Counted from the stretch's first letter, positions 29,350-38,143 are shown. The stretch is 64,000 bases of DNA from Photorhabdus noenieputensis (GCF_018448935.1 NZ_RCWC01000024.1:1-64000), one strand, 5' to 3'. The notes: generated by a model from the letters alone, not told the origin. Made by a program: numbers and translations.

Positions 29350-30933
29350 ATGCGCTTAGAAGTTATTTGCCATGATCGAATTGGGCTTACCCGTGAATTG
29401 CTCGATCTACTGGTATTAGAAAATATTGATTTAAAAGGGATAGAAATATCCCAAATCGGCCGGATTTACCTTAATTTTTCACCAGTTGATTTCAATGTAT
29501 TTCGTAAATTGATGGCGGAAATTCGCCGTATTAATGGTGTTATTGATGTTCGTACCGTCTCTTTTATGCCTTCGGAAAGAGAACACAAAGCGATGTGCGC
29601 ACTGTTGGAGTCCTTGCCTGAGCCTGTTTTTTCAGTTGATCTGAAAGGCAATATTGAGCTTGCTAACTCTGCGGTGTTTAAGCTGTTTGGTGTGAGTGAG
29701 GAACAAACTTATCAAAAACCTATTGGGCAGTTTATCAGCGGTTATAACTTCTCACGTTGGTTTGAAAATAAAAATATCCAACAACGTGTGGAAAGGATAA
29801 CTCTCAAAGGTCTGGACTACCTGATGGATATTACTCCCATCCAACTGATGGATGAAAAGCAGAAAATGCAGTGTGTTGGCACGGTGATTATGCTCAAATC
29901 TGCTGCCCGAATCGGGAATCAACTGAAAAAACTGACTGTTAATGATGGGAGTGAGTTTAAGAAAATTATCGCTGTTAGCCCCAAGATGACTCAAGTTATT
30001 GAGCAGGCTCGTAAAATGGCGATGCTGGATGCGCCACTGTTGTTGATTGGCGAGACAGGGACGGGCAAAGATATTCTGGCAAAAGCTTGTCATTTGCACA
30101 GCTTACGCGGAAAACAACCCTTTTTGGGGTTGAACTGTGCATCGATGCCGGATGATGTAGTAGAAAGTGAGCTGTTTGGTTATGCTGCCGGCGCTTATCC
30201 TAATGCGATTGAAGGAAAGAAAGGTTTCTTTGAGCAGGCTAATGGCGGCACAGTTCTACTGGATGAAATTGGTGAAATGTCGCCACAGATGCAAATTAAG
30301 CTACTGCGTTTTCTAAATGACGGGACTTTTCGCCGAGTAGGGGAAGAAAACGAAGTCAAAGTGAATGTCAGAGTTATCTGTGCTACACAAAAAAATCTGG
30401 TTGAATTAGTGCAGCGGGGGGAATTTCGCGAAGATCTCTATTATCGCCTTAATGTGTTGGCCATTACACTTCCTCCGTTGCGTGATCGTAAAGCGGATAT
30501 TATGCCGCTGGTGGAGTATTTTATTGAGCGCTTTTCTGAAGAACAAGGGGTACTGAAACCTAAATTGTCTCCTGAGCTTCCTCATTTCCTGACGAGTTAC
30601 AGTTGGCCCGGTAACGTAAGGCAGTTACAAAATGCCATCTATCGAGCGTTAACTCAGCTCGAAAATATGGAGCTGACGCCGCGGGATATACAACTGCCAG
30701 AGTTTGAAACAGAGGTATCTTTTAGTGAAGATGTGTTCAACGGCTCGCTGGATGAAATCAGTAAACGTTTTGAACGTTCAGTGTTGACGCGTCTTTATCG
30801 GCACTATCCAAGCACGCGTAAACTGGCTAAACGTCTTGGGGTATCGCATACTGCGATTGCCAATAAATTGAGAGAATATGGTCTGAGTAGCAGGAAACAT
30901 GCTACTGAATATGAACCAGATGATGACGAATAA
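29350..30933 (+). CDS. tyrR: Transcriptional regulator TyrR
   Basis: Regulates aromatic amino acid biosynthesis and transport; binds Tyr, Phe or Trp with ATP. 527 residues: ACT domain (1-70, MRLEVICHDRIGLTRELLDLL), PAS domain (about 80-190), AAA+ domain with Walker A GETGTGKD near 236 and DEIGEMS near 318, and a C-terminal helix-turn-helix (KLAKRLGVSHTAIANKLREYG). The sigma-54 GAFTGA loop is replaced by GAYPNAIEG, as expected of TyrR, which works with sigma-70. In Photorhabdus TyrR has been linked to phenylalanine-derived stilbene metabolism. Confidence 0.96.
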   Translation: MRLEVICHDRIGLTRELLDLLVLENIDLKGIEISQIGRIYLNFSPVDFNVFRKLMAEIRRINGVIDVRTVSFMPSEREHKAMCALLESLPEPVFSVDLKGNIELANSAVFKLFGVSEEQTYQKPIGQFISGYNFSRWFENKNIQQRVERITLKGLDYLMDITPIQLMDEKQKMQCVGTVIMLKSAARIGNQLKKLTVNDGSEFKKIIAVSPKMTQVIEQARKMAMLDAPLLLIGETGTGKDILAKACHLHSLRGKQPFLGLNCASMPDDVVESELFGYAAGAYPNAIEGKKGFFEQANGGTVLLDEIGEMSPQMQIKLLRFLNDGTFRRVGEENEVKVNVRVICATQKNLVELVQRGEFREDLYYRLNVLAITLPPLRDRKADIMPLVEYFIERFSEEQGVLKPKLSPELPHFLTSYSWPGNVRQLQNAIYRALTQLENMELTPRDIQLPEFETEVSFSEDVFNGSLDEISKRFERSVLTRLYRHYPSTRKLAKRLGVSHTAIANKLREYGLSSRKHATEYEPDDDE

Positions 30934-30935
30934 AT

Positions 30936-30960
30936 TAATGCCCACCGGAAGTGGGCATTA
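30936..30960 (+). terminator. tyrR terminator stem abutting an ERIC
   Basis: Perfect 10-bp stem TAATGCCCAC / GTGGGCATTA with 5-nt loop, four bases after the tyrR stop. The normal T tract is missing: the next bases are TATATTCCCG, the end of an ERIC element. Confidence 0.75.
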
Positions 30961-30962
30961 TA

Positions 30963-31089
30963 TATTCCCGCCATCTTTCAAGTTGCCTCTTTGTTGGCTG
31001 CACTCGCTCACCCCGGTCACATCGTTATCTATGCTCCCGGGGATTCACTCCCTTGCCGTCGCGATGCATCTTGAAATCCATAGGGTATA
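30963..31089 (-). repeat. ERIC element, full length (copy 5)
   Basis: 127 bp between the tyrR terminator stem and tpx. The left end reads TATTCCCG, one change from TATACCCG; the right end is GGGTATA. Confidence 0.9.
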
Positions 31090-31100
31090 AATCACGGGAT

Positions 31101-31604
31101 TTATTTCAGTACGGCCAGTGCGCTATCGTAATCTGGCTCATTAGTGATTTCATCAACCAGTTGGCTATAAATCACATTATCGCTTTCATCAAGCACAACA
31201 ACTGCACGGGCTGTGAGGCCACTCAGAGGACTGTTGCTGATGGCAACGCCATAATCTTCACTGAAAGTGCCGCCACGCAGAGTAGAGAGCATGACAACAT
31301 TTGATAACCCTTCCGCGCCACAAAAACGGGATTGAGCAAAAGGCAGATCGGCGGAAATACACAGTACGACGGTATTTTCCAAATCATTCGCTGCCTGATT
31401 AAATTTACGCACTGATGCCGCGCAAACACCGGTATCGATACTTGGGAAAATATTCAGCACCTTACGCTTTCCGGCATAGTGGCTAAGAGAGACATCGGAG
31501 AGATCTTTGGCTGTCAGAGTAAAATCTTGCGCTTTTTCCCCTGATTTTGGGAACTGGCCGCTTACGGAGATATCATTGCCTTGAAATTTTACTGTTTGTG
31601 TCAT
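31101..31604 (-). CDS. tpx: Thiol peroxidase Tpx
   Basis: Atypical 2-Cys peroxiredoxin that reduces lipid and other hydroperoxides using thioredoxin. 167 residues (E. coli 168). Peroxidatic Cys in [15 protein letters not shown] near 61 and resolving Cys in [11 protein letters not shown] near 95. The ATG is fixed by AGGAAGA upstream and E. coli alignment (MTQTVKFQG); the frame extends 23 codons further. Its promoter region is shared with divergent mppA. Confidence 0.97.
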   Translation of the reverse strand: MTQTVKFQGNDISVSGQFPKSGEKAQDFTLTAKDLSDVSLSHYAGKRKVLNIFPSIDTGVCAASVRKFNQAANDLENTVVLCISADLPFAQSRFCGAEGLSNVVMLSTLRGGTFSEDYGVAISNSPLSGLTARAVVVLDESDNVIYSQLVDEITNEPDYDSALAVLK

Positions 31605-31777
31605 AGTTTTCTTCCTCTGATAAATGAACCACGATTGCTCAGTGTAGAAGAATATTCGGCTCTTGCCCATCAAAAATAGTACTTGTGAGAGTAAAATTGT
31701 CTGATTGTGTCATCTCGACAATGGCTTATAATTTAATATTGGGATATTTATTTTATAACAGGGCAGATTATTACCTT

Positions 31778-33400
31778 ATGCGTTATTTGAATCTGATTTC
31801 TTGTGCACTACTTATCAATAGTTCTCTTATCACCGTTTCTGCTTTTGCTGCGGAAGTTCCTGCTGGTACTCAGCTTAATGACAAGCAGGAATTGGTGCGT
31901 CATCTAAAAGACGAACCGGCGTCCTTAGACCCGATGAATGCTGTGGGTCTGACAGAAGCGCAAGTTCAGCGTGATCTGTTTGAAGGGTTAGTGAATCAGG
32001 ATGCGTATGGCAAGGCCATTCCCGGCGTAGCAATAACGTGGAAAACGGTAGACAACAAAACGTGGTTTTTTACCTTGCGTTCTGATGCCCGTTGGTCAAA
32101 TGGCGAGCCTGTTACTGCGACAGATTTTGTGTATAGTTGGCAGCGGTTGGTCACTCCGGCTAATACATCATCTTTTGCCTGGTTTGCCGCACTTGCAGGT
32201 ATTGAAAATGCCCAGGAAATTATTGACGGCAAACTGCTACCGGCAAAACTGGGTGTTGAGGCCATTGATAAACACACCCTAAAGGTGACACTAAACCGGC
32301 CTGTGCCTTATTTTCCCAACCTGACTGCGAATTTCAGTCTCTACCCGGTAAATAAGAAAATAGTAGAAAAATATGGGAAAGAGTGGATAAAGGTTGGTCA
32401 TTTGGTGGGGAATGGCGCTTTCGAATTACATGATCGAATTGTTAATGAGAAAATCGTTCTGGCACCAAACCCTTATTATTGGGATCATAAAAAAACCGTC
32501 CTGACCAAAGTCACATTTGTACCCATTAATCAGGAATCACACGCGACTAAACGCTATCTGGCGGATGATTTGGATATCACTGAATCCTTCCCGAAAAATA
32601 TGTATAAAAAATTGCAACATGAATTACCCGGGCAAGTCTATACGCCGGATCAGTTAGGAACCTATTATTACGCTTTTAACACCCAACGGGCACCCACTAA
32701 TGATGCCAGAGTGCGTAAAGCGCTTTCTATGGCAATTGACCGCAGAGTCATTACGGAAAAAGTCTTGGGGACAGGAGAGAAACCTGCCTGGAATTTTACG
32801 CCGGATGTGACGGCGGGTTTCCATCCTGCGCTCAGTGACATGGAACAACATACACAGGCAGAACTGGACCAACAGGCTAAGGTTTTATTACAAGCCGCTG
32901 GTTACGGGCCGAACAATCCATTGAAACTTTCTCTGCTCTATAATAATTCCGAAAACCATCAGAAAATTGCGATTGCTATTGCCTCTATGTGGAAGAAAAA
33001 ACTGGGGGTGCAAGTGAGTTTGATGAATCAGGAATGGAAAACGTATATTGATAGCCGTAACACGGGCGATTTTGATGTTATTCGTGCATCTTGGGTGGGT
33101 GATTATAATGAACCTTCTACATTTCTAAGCCTGCTAACTTCAACGCATAGTGGCAATATTGCTAAATTCCATCAGGCAAATTATGACAAATTACTGCAAT
33201 CTGCTAGTTTGCGAACAGATGATGACTTAAGAAACGATGACTATAACAAAGCGGAGCAAATGATTGCTGAACAGGCACCTATTGCACCGATTTATCAGTA
33301 CACTAACGGCAGGTTGATAAAACCGTGGTTAAAAGGATACCCGATCACCAATCCAGAAGATGTGGCATATAGTCATACTATGTACATAATTAAGCACTAA
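31778..33400 (+). CDS. mppA: Murein tripeptide-binding protein MppA
   Basis: Periplasmic SBP_bac_5 protein that binds L-Ala-gamma-D-Glu-meso-DAP for uptake through the Opp permease in murein recycling. 540 residues from MRYLNLISC, with a signal peptide ending near SAFAAEV. Conserved KDEPASLDPMNAVGL, DFVYSWQRLV, LGTYYYAFNTQ and IRASWVGDYNEPSTFL segments match E. coli MppA over the full length. OppA-like proteins are similar, but the E. coli MppA match is closer and the tyrR-tpx-mppA order agrees. Confidence 0.92.
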   Translation: MRYLNLISCALLINSSLITVSAFAAEVPAGTQLNDKQELVRHLKDEPASLDPMNAVGLTEAQVQRDLFEGLVNQDAYGKAIPGVAITWKTVDNKTWFFTLRSDARWSNGEPVTATDFVYSWQRLVTPANTSSFAWFAALAGIENAQEIIDGKLLPAKLGVEAIDKHTLKVTLNRPVPYFPNLTANFSLYPVNKKIVEKYGKEWIKVGHLVGNGAFELHDRIVNEKIVLAPNPYYWDHKKTVLTKVTFVPINQESHATKRYLADDLDITESFPKNMYKKLQHELPGQVYTPDQLGTYYYAFNTQRAPTNDARVRKALSMAIDRRVITEKVLGTGEKPAWNFTPDVTAGFHPALSDMEQHTQAELDQQAKVLLQAAGYGPNNPLKLSLLYNNSENHQKIAIAIASMWKKKLGVQVSLMNQEWKTYIDSRNTGDFDVIRASWVGDYNEPSTFLSLLTSTHSGNIAKFHQANYDKLLQSASLRTDDDLRNDDYNKAEQMIAEQAPIAPIYQYTNGRLIKPWLKGYPITNPEDVAYSHTMYIIKH

Positions 33401-33414
33401 GTAAGGAGCTGGAT

Positions 33415-34398
33415 GTGGAAACCATTTATGGCGCATCATTGAAAGAGGCTGATGCAGTCTATGCTTGTCAGTTTGATGGTCAAGGCGGCATGACGCCGAT
33501 TGATATGAATGGATTAGCCACACCAGCTCAACCTTTCTGGCAACATTTGGATTACCATAATTCCAAGAGTTATCGCTGGATAATGGACACTGATTTGTTG
33601 CCGGAAACTGTCAAAAAGGGGCTGGCAGGAGAGAGTATTAGGCCGAAAATAGTGCGTACCGGCGATGGTACGATGATTACTCTGCGAACAATTAATAGCA
33701 ATAAAAGTGAACGTCCCGATCAACTGGTAACATTTCGTATTTATATTAATTCTCAGATCGTAATTTCCAGTCGTCATCGTAAAGTTCATTCGCTTGAACA
33801 GGTAGTGAGTGATTTACAAAATGGTATAGGTGCGAAAACGACCGGGCACTGGTTGGTTGAAATGGTTGATGCAATAACCGATGAAGTGGGTAATTTTATT
33901 GAAGATCTTCATGACAACCTTATTGAGCTTGAGAATATGATTCTTGAGCAACGGACACCGGGGCGGGGTGGGTTAGCTTTGCTGCGTAAGCAATTGATTA
34001 TTCTGCGTCGTTATATGGCACCTCAGAGAGATGTATTTGCCCGGCTTGCGAGTGAAAAATTACTTTGGATGAGTGATGAAGATCGTTACCGAATGCAGGA
34101 AATATCTGATCGCCTGGGAAGAGAATTGGATGATTTGGATGGTTGCATTGCTCGCACAGCGATTATTTCAGATGAAATTACATCCATGATGGCGGATGCG
34201 ATGAACCGTCGTACTTATACTATGTCATTACTTGCAATGATTTTTTTACCAACAACATTCCTGACCGGGTTATTTGGTGTCAACCTTGGCGGTATTCCTG
34301 GTAATGAAAACCCTCTAGGTTTTAGTATTTTTTGTTTGCTGTTATTGGGATTGATTATATTTGTTGCTTGGTGGTTAAAGCGAAGTAAATGGCTATGA
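33415..34398 (+). CDS. zntB: Zinc transporter ZntB
   Basis: CorA-family inner-membrane protein of 327 residues that moves zinc. Long cytoplasmic helical domain, then two C-terminal helices with the family signature GVNLGGIPG after helix 1 (about 286-294) and the C-terminus RSKWL as in E. coli. GTG start behind AAGGAGCTG; an ATG two bases earlier is out of frame. Followed directly by an ERIC and by the fnrS region, the E. coli order being zntB-fnrS-dbpA-ttcA. Confidence 0.95.
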   Translation: METIYGASLKEADAVYACQFDGQGGMTPIDMNGLATPAQPFWQHLDYHNSKSYRWIMDTDLLPETVKKGLAGESIRPKIVRTGDGTMITLRTINSNKSERPDQLVTFRIYINSQIVISSRHRKVHSLEQVVSDLQNGIGAKTTGHWLVEMVDAITDEVGNFIEDLHDNLIELENMILEQRTPGRGGLALLRKQLIILRRYMAPQRDVFARLASEKLLWMSDEDRYRMQEISDRLGRELDDLDGCIARTAIISDEITSMMADAMNRRTYTMSLLAMIFLPTTFLTGLFGVNLGGIPGNENPLGFSIFCLLLLGLIIFVAWWLKRSKWL

Positions 34399-34410
34399 TA
34401 ATTAAATAGT

Positions 34411-34537
34411 TATACCCAATGGATTTCAAGATGGATCGCGACGGCAAGGGAGAGAATCCCCGGGAGCATAGGTAACTATGTGACCGGGGTGAGCGAGTGC
34501 GGCCAACAAAGAGGCAACTTGAAAGATAACGGGTATA
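34411..34537 (+). repeat. ERIC element, full length (copy 6)
   Basis: 127 bp, TATACCC / GGGTATA ends, 12 bases after the zntB stop and 54 bases before the FNR site of fnrS. It carries several point changes (GGGAGAGAATCC, GTGCGGCC). Confidence 0.92.
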
Positions 34538-34591
34538 TTTGGAGAGATAAAACACGACTGTGGGAAAGTGTTACGAAAATCAGTTCTTAAT

Positions 34592-34605
34592 TTGAGATAT
34601 ATCAA
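34592..34605 (+). promoter_or_regulatory. FNR site of the fnrS promoter
   Basis: TTGAG-ATAT-ATCAA matches the FNR consensus TTGAT-N4-ATCAA with one change. Its centre is about 42 bases before the inferred fnrS start, the position expected of an FNR-activated class II promoter; CATGAT at 34628-34633 is a fitting -10. Confidence 0.85.
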
Positions 34606-34710
34606 TATTCACCAGACGTCATTGAGGCATGATAGCTCTCGCAGGTGAAAACAACGTTAAGCGATGAACGTTGTTCTCCGTAATTGTAGTTTTTCTCACA
34701 TAAGTCTTTA

Positions 34711-34837
34711 TATACCCAATGGATTTCAAGATGCATCGCGGCGGCAAGGGAACGAATCCCCGGGAGCATAGATAACTATGTGACCGGGGTGAGAGAGTGC
34801 AGCCAACAAAGAGGCAACTTGAAAGATGACGGGTATA
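34711..34837 (+). repeat. ERIC element inside fnrS (copy 7)
   Basis: 127 bp with intact TATACCC / GGGTATA ends, same orientation as fnrS. It separates the target-pairing part of the RNA from its terminator. Confidence 0.92.
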
Positions 34838-34859
34838 CAGAATAATTGCCCATTCTTGT

Positions 34860-34891
34860 GCCGATATTATTTTATAATGTCGGCTTTTTTT
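34860..34891 (+). terminator. Terminator of fnrS
   Basis: Eleven-bp stem with one G-T pair (GCCGATATTAT / ATAATGTCGGC), 3-nt loop, and a TTTTTTT tail. Confidence 0.85.
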
Positions 34892-35018
34892 ATTTTTCAT
34901 TGTTGTTGTAGGAAAATAAATAAAAATCAAGGCGAAAGAGAATAAGAAATTAACGCTCTGAAATATATCCAGAGCGGTGTGATTAAGAGCCTGCTATTGG
35001 GATAGGCAGTAAGAATAA

Positions 35019-35939
35019 CTATTTGACTTCAATAACATCCAATCGTTCTGATTGATAATCGGGTTGATCTTCCATATCACTGGCGGGTTGTATTGGTAAT
35101 TCTTCGCGGTCAAAGGCGAGATCACCACCATCAATCACTTCGCTGCCGTGAGTGATATTTTTGAAATCGAATAGATTAAAATCGCTGAGATGCGATGGAA
35201 CGACATTTTGTACCGCACGAAACATAGTTTCAATTCTGCCCGGATAACGCTTATCCCATTCCCGTAACATATCCTTGATAACCTGACGTTGCAGGTTGGG
35301 TTGTGAACCACAGAGATTACAAGGAATGATCGGGAATGCTTTGGCGGTTGCATAGCGCTCAATATCTTTCTCACGGCAATAAGCGAGAGGGCGAATAACA
35401 ACATGTTTACCATCATCACTCATCAACTTTGGCGGCATACCTTTTAGTTTGCCGCCATAAAACATATTGAGAAATAGGGTTTGCAAAATATCATCGCGGT
35501 GATGGCCTAATGCAATTTTCGTTGCGCCCAACTCAGTGGCTGTGCGATATAAAATGCCACGGCGCAGACGGGAGCAGAGTGAACAAGTTGTTTTACCTTC
35601 GGGTATTTTTTCTTTCACTATGCCATAAGTGTTTTCTTCGACAATTTTATATTCGACACCCAGTTCATCCAGATAAGCGGGAAGAATATGCTCAGGAAAA
35701 CCGGGTTGTTTCTGATCCAGATTAACTGCAACAAGTGAAAAATTAACCGGAGCACTTTTTTGCAGATTTTGCAGGATAGAGAGCAGGGTATAGCTGTCTT
35801 TACCACCAGAAAGGCAGACCATAATGCGATCGCCTTCCTCAATCATATTGAAATCAGCGATTGCTTGACCGACATCACGGCGTAAACGCTTCTGTAATTT
35901 GTTCAGGTTATATTGTTGTTTCTGATCCACCACGGACAC
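35019..35939 (-). CDS. ttcA: tRNA 2-thiocytidine synthetase TtcA
   Basis: Iron-sulfur PP-loop ATPase that thiolates C32 of some tRNAs. 306 residues. PP-loop [13 protein letters not shown] near 45-57, CxxC pair CSLC near 122 and a further CNLC near 213 that hold the [4Fe-4S] cluster, with [14 protein letters not shown] between. E. coli dbpA, which lies between fnrS and ttcA, is absent. The promoter region faces the left edge of the T6SS island. Confidence 0.96.
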   Translation of the reverse strand: MSVVDQKQQYNLNKLQKRLRRDVGQAIADFNMIEEGDRIMVCLSGGKDSYTLLSILQNLQKSAPVNFSLVAVNLDQKQPGFPEHILPAYLDELGVEYKIVEENTYGIVKEKIPEGKTTCSLCSRLRRGILYRTATELGATKIALGHHRDDILQTLFLNMFYGGKLKGMPPKLMSDDGKHVVIRPLAYCREKDIERYATAKAFPIIPCNLCGSQPNLQRQVIKDMLREWDKRYPGRIETMFRAVQNVVPSHLSDFNLFDFKNITHGSEVIDGGDLAFDREELPIQPASDMEDQPDYQSERLDVIEVK

Positions 35940-35994
35940 TCTGTAGATAATGTTTAAATGGGATTTAGGCGGTGGAGTATACCATTTTTATGAC

Positions 35995-36072
35995 CTTACA
36001 CCTTAAAAGAGTTTGTGATAGATTCCGCTTATTTTTACCTGTTAATGCTAATCAATTGATGGTTTTTTCTGT
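35995..36072. repeat. Left copy of island-border repeat (hcp upstream sequence)
   Basis: This segment (TTACACCTTAAAAGAGTTTGTG...TTGATGGTTTTTTC) is clearly related to 47473-47545 at the other border, and its right half also resembles the leaders of the two intact hcp genes. It reads in the plus direction into an hcp fragment. Confidence 0.65.
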
Positions 36073-36080
36073 TGTCGAAG

Positions 36081-36212
36081 ATGAAGAGTGCGCATACTCT
36101 GGATTCTATTGGTAGCCGGTGTCAGAATGGAGATGAAAATCAGATTGCAGTGCTGCAATTTAATCATGGTCTGACTGTTATTTATATTGATCCTCTTGAT
36201 TTAGTACAATGA
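36081..36212 (+). pseudogene. hcp fragment (module 0 remnant)
   Basis: A 43-codon frame whose central part, HTLDSIGSRCQNGDENQIAV then LQFNHGLTV, aligns with residues 23-51 of the intact Hcp proteins (STLDSIGNRYQHGHENQIMV). The N-terminal beta strands and everything after residue 51 are gone, so it cannot form an Hcp ring. It ends inside the stop region of the first immunity-like gene (convergent), exactly where the hcp of a preceding module would be expected. Confidence 0.85.
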
Positions 36213-36617
36213 ATAATGTTTTTGAATTAAGACTATTATTGTTGCTGTAAAAAATAATGCTCCACCTATATAAGTGGTAATGATACATGTTTTCATCCAA
36301 TGCGTTAAACTGGAGGGTAGATTTTGAATAAAGTCATAAGATTCTTGGGGCATATACTTACTATCAGGTCTATTTATTCTTATTCTTTTCCCCGTTAATA
36401 ACTTATAGAAAAATACGGCAGGATGAATCTGACCGTGAATACCCATAAAATGCCCAATGTATGCTCCTGATGATAAACAAAATCCTTTTTCCATATATAA
36501 ATCAATAATTTTATCCATCTTTTTTTGATTTATTTTGTAAATAACTGCTGATATAATGAAAAAACCAATAAAAGAAAAGCAAGAAATAAGTAAAATAATA
36601 AAAGTGACTCTGTTCAT
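36201..36617 (-). CDS. T6SS immunity-like two-TM protein (array copy 1)
   Basis: 138 residues: membrane helix at 5-27, a cytoplasmic or periplasmic middle with YKINQKKMDKIIDLYMEKGF, SKYMPQESYDFIQ near 86-98 and LTHW near 104, then a second helix and tail ...QKHYSLY. It is the last gene of the leftward run and convergent with the hcp fragment. A 29-nt spacer containing the ATTAAAATCTCATTGAATG-type leader separates it from copy 2. Closest in its first half to copies 4 and 13, and in its tail to copy 7, hinting at recombination. Immunity function is inferred from the effector linkage. Confidence 0.75.
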   Translation of the reverse strand: MNRVTFIILLISCFSFIGFFIISAVIYKINQKKMDKIIDLYMEKGFCLSSGAYIGHFMGIHGQIHPAVFFYKLLTGKRIRINRPDSKYMPQESYDFIQNLPSSLTHWMKTCIITTYIGGALFFTATIIVLIQKHYSLY

Positions 36618-36646
36618 ATTAAAATCTCATTGAATGTCCAGTATAG

Positions 36647-37051
36647 TCAAGCGTATTCTCTAAATAGAAATGTTATCATTGTTATGAAGAAGAATACACC
36701 ACTTATATTAATGGTGATGAAATATATTTTTATCCAATGAGTTAAACTGGAAGGTAAACTTTGAATAAAGTCATAAGATTCTTGATACATATATTTGCTA
36801 TCCTTTTCATTGATTCTCATTCTTCTTCCAGTGAGTAGCATATAGAAAAATATCGCAACCTGATACTGACCATAAACACCCAAAAAACGGCCCAACTTTA
36901 CGCCTGCTGATAAATAAAGTCCTTTTCCTATATATGATTCAATAATTTTATCCATTTTACTTTGGTTTATTTTGTAAATAGTTATTGATATAATGAAAAA
37001 AAAGAAGAGAAAAATAACGGAAATGATGGTTATTAGGTCTAATATGCTCAT
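36647..37051 (-). CDS. T6SS immunity-like protein, tip-B type (array copy 2)
   Basis: 134 residues from MSILDLITIISV, with two end helices and EKDSKYMYQESYDFIQ. Its ATG overlaps the stop (ATGA) of an effector scrap of the B type, exactly as array copy 14 overlaps the end of effector 2. Near-identical to copies 9 and 14, so the three form one specificity group. The frame upstream (20 codons) is just the scrap read in another frame. Confidence 0.75.
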   Translation of the reverse strand: MSILDLITIISVIFLFFFFIISITIYKINQSKMDKIIESYIGKGLYLSAGVKLGRFLGVYGQYQVAIFFYMLLTGRRMRINEKDSKYMYQESYDFIQSLPSSLTHWIKIYFITINISGVFFFITMITFLFREYA

Positions 37052-37140
37052 AAAAAATGCTCTATAAATATATCCGCGAAAAATCCCATAGTCCTCTCTA
37101 ATCCATAGCATAGCTAGCTAAGTGTTTTCCTAAAAAAATC
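37048..37140 (-). pseudogene. Orphan effector 3' scrap, type B
   Basis: Reads YGLERTMGFFADIFIEHFL then stop, matching the C-terminus of effector 2 (YGLEKAMGFFADLFIEHLL). Slightly upstream, in a shifted frame, FLGKHLASYA may continue the same remnant. Nothing else of the effector remains. Confidence 0.75.
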
Positions 37141-37144
37141 TTAA

Positions 37145-37270
37145 TTAAAAATAGCTCATTTTTGCTCGTCCTGACATATATAGTACAGATTCTGTGTATA
37201 ATTCAATGGTTTTATTGATGTTGCGCTGATTTATCTTGTAAATAGCTATTGATATTAGGTTTAGCACGAT
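37145..37270 (-). pseudogene. Truncated immunity-like gene fragment
   Basis: Encodes only the first-helix end and following segment (LISIAIYKINQRNINKTIEL then YTESVLYMSGRAKMSYF stop), equal to residues 20-65 of the intact paralogues, and is broken on both sides. A sister fragment with the same ending SGRAKMSYF occurs at 42388-42541, at the equivalent place of the second module. Confidence 0.7.
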
Positions 37271-37677
37271 TAATAATACTTTTGAATTAAGATTATTATT
37301 GTTGATATGAGAAAAAATGCTGTGCCTATATAAGTGGTAATGGTACATATTTTCATCCAATGCGTTAAACTGGAGGGTAGATTTTGAATAAAGTTATAAG
37401 ATTCTTGGTGCATATATTTACTATCAGGCTGATTTATCTTCATTTTTTTTCCAGTTAACAGCCTGTAGAAGAACAAAACGACGTGAATCTGATCACGCAT
37501 CCTTCCGAAGCGTTGTATTATTATTCCTGTTGGTAAATAAAGTCCTTCTTCTATATATAATTCAATAATTTGATTCATCTTTTTTTGATTTATTTTGTAA
37601 ATGGCTATTGATATAATAAGAAAAATGTTAGAAGAGATAAAAGAAATAACTAAGATGATAAAAGTGATTCTATTCAT
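37270..37677 (-). CDS. T6SS immunity-like two-TM protein (array copy 3)
   Basis: 135 residues, MNRITFIILVISFISSN start identical to copy 8, but the middle is IEEGLYLPTGIIIQRFGRMRDQIHVVLFFY, shared with copies 7 and 12. The combination looks like a hybrid of two array members. Separated from copy 4 by a 29-nt spacer; the start-to-start period is 437 bp. Confidence 0.75.
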   Translation of the reverse strand: MNRITFIILVISFISSNIFLIISIAIYKINQKKMNQIIELYIEEGLYLPTGIIIQRFGRMRDQIHVVLFFYRLLTGKKMKINQPDSKYMHQESYNFIQNLPSSLTHWMKICTITTYIGTAFFLISTIIILIQKYY

Positions 37678-37706
37678 ATTAAAATCCCATTGAATATCTA
37701 GTATGG

Positions 37707-38114
37707 TTAAGCGTATTTTTCAAGCAGGTATATTGCCATTGATATAGACAAGGATACAAGGCTTATATTGATAGTGATGAAATATATTTTTATCCAGTGG
37801 GTTAAATTGGAGGGTAAATTTTGAATGAAATCATAAGATTCTTGGGGCATATATTTACTACCAGGCTCATTTATTCTTATTCTTTTTCCTGTCAATAACT
37901 TATAGAAAAATACGGCAGGATGAATTTGACCACGAATACCCATAGAATGACCAATGTATGCTGCTGATGATAAGCAAAAACCTTTTTCCATATATAAATC
38001 AATAATTTTATCCATCTTTTTTTGATTTATTTTGTAAATGGCTATTGATATAATGAGAAAAAGATTGAAAGAGGTATAAGAAATAACCAAGATGATGAAA
38101 GTGACTCTGTTCAT
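37707..38114 (-). CDS. T6SS immunity-like two-TM protein (array copy 4)
   Basis: 135 residues; helix 1 at 5-27, SKYMPQESYDFIQNLPSNLTHW at 86-107 in part, helix 2 at 108-131. Nearly the same as copy 13 of the second module over the first 115 residues, then the ends differ (LLEKYA here). Spacer to copy 5 is 29 nt. Confidence 0.75.
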   Translation of the reverse strand: MNRVTFIILVISYTSFNLFLIISIAIYKINQKKMDKIIDLYMEKGFCLSSAAYIGHSMGIRGQIHPAVFFYKLLTGKRIRINEPGSKYMPQESYDFIQNLPSNLTHWIKIYFITINISLVSLSISMAIYLLEKYA

Positions 38115-38143
38115 ATTAAAATTCCATTGAGTGTTTAGTATGG

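Larger units (their letters stand above)
34641..34891 (+). ncRNA. fnrS: FnrS small RNA interrupted by an ERIC element
   Basis: FnrS is the anaerobically induced, Hfq-binding RNA of enterics. The 5' part starts GCAGGTGAA and forms a perfect 9-bp hairpin AACAACGTT / AACGTTGTT (34650-34675) whose loop AAGCGATG is the loop I recall for E. coli FnrS, followed by CTCCGTAATTGTAG. After about 70 bases an ERIC (34711-34837) interrupts it, and then comes the FnrS-type terminator, stem GCCGATATTAT / ATAATGTCGGC with seven T. The transcript would be near 250 nt instead of about 120. Location after zntB and the FNR site support identity; whether the RNA still works is unknown. Confidence 0.85.

Noticed and set aside
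30899-31304. Plus-strand frames across the ERIC after tyrR (63 and 117 codons)
   Set aside because: They encode translated ERIC sequence (the same peptide appears from other ERIC copies) and antisense of tpx.
34355-34930. Minus-strand frames over the two ERICs between zntB and ttcA
   Set aside because: Both are ERIC antisense translations sharing the same peptide; no ribosome site or family.
36647-37111. Longer start (MLWIREDYG...) for array copies 2 and 9
   Set aside because: The extra 20 codons are an effector 3' scrap read in a shifted frame; the ATG overlapping the scrap stop is the coherent start.
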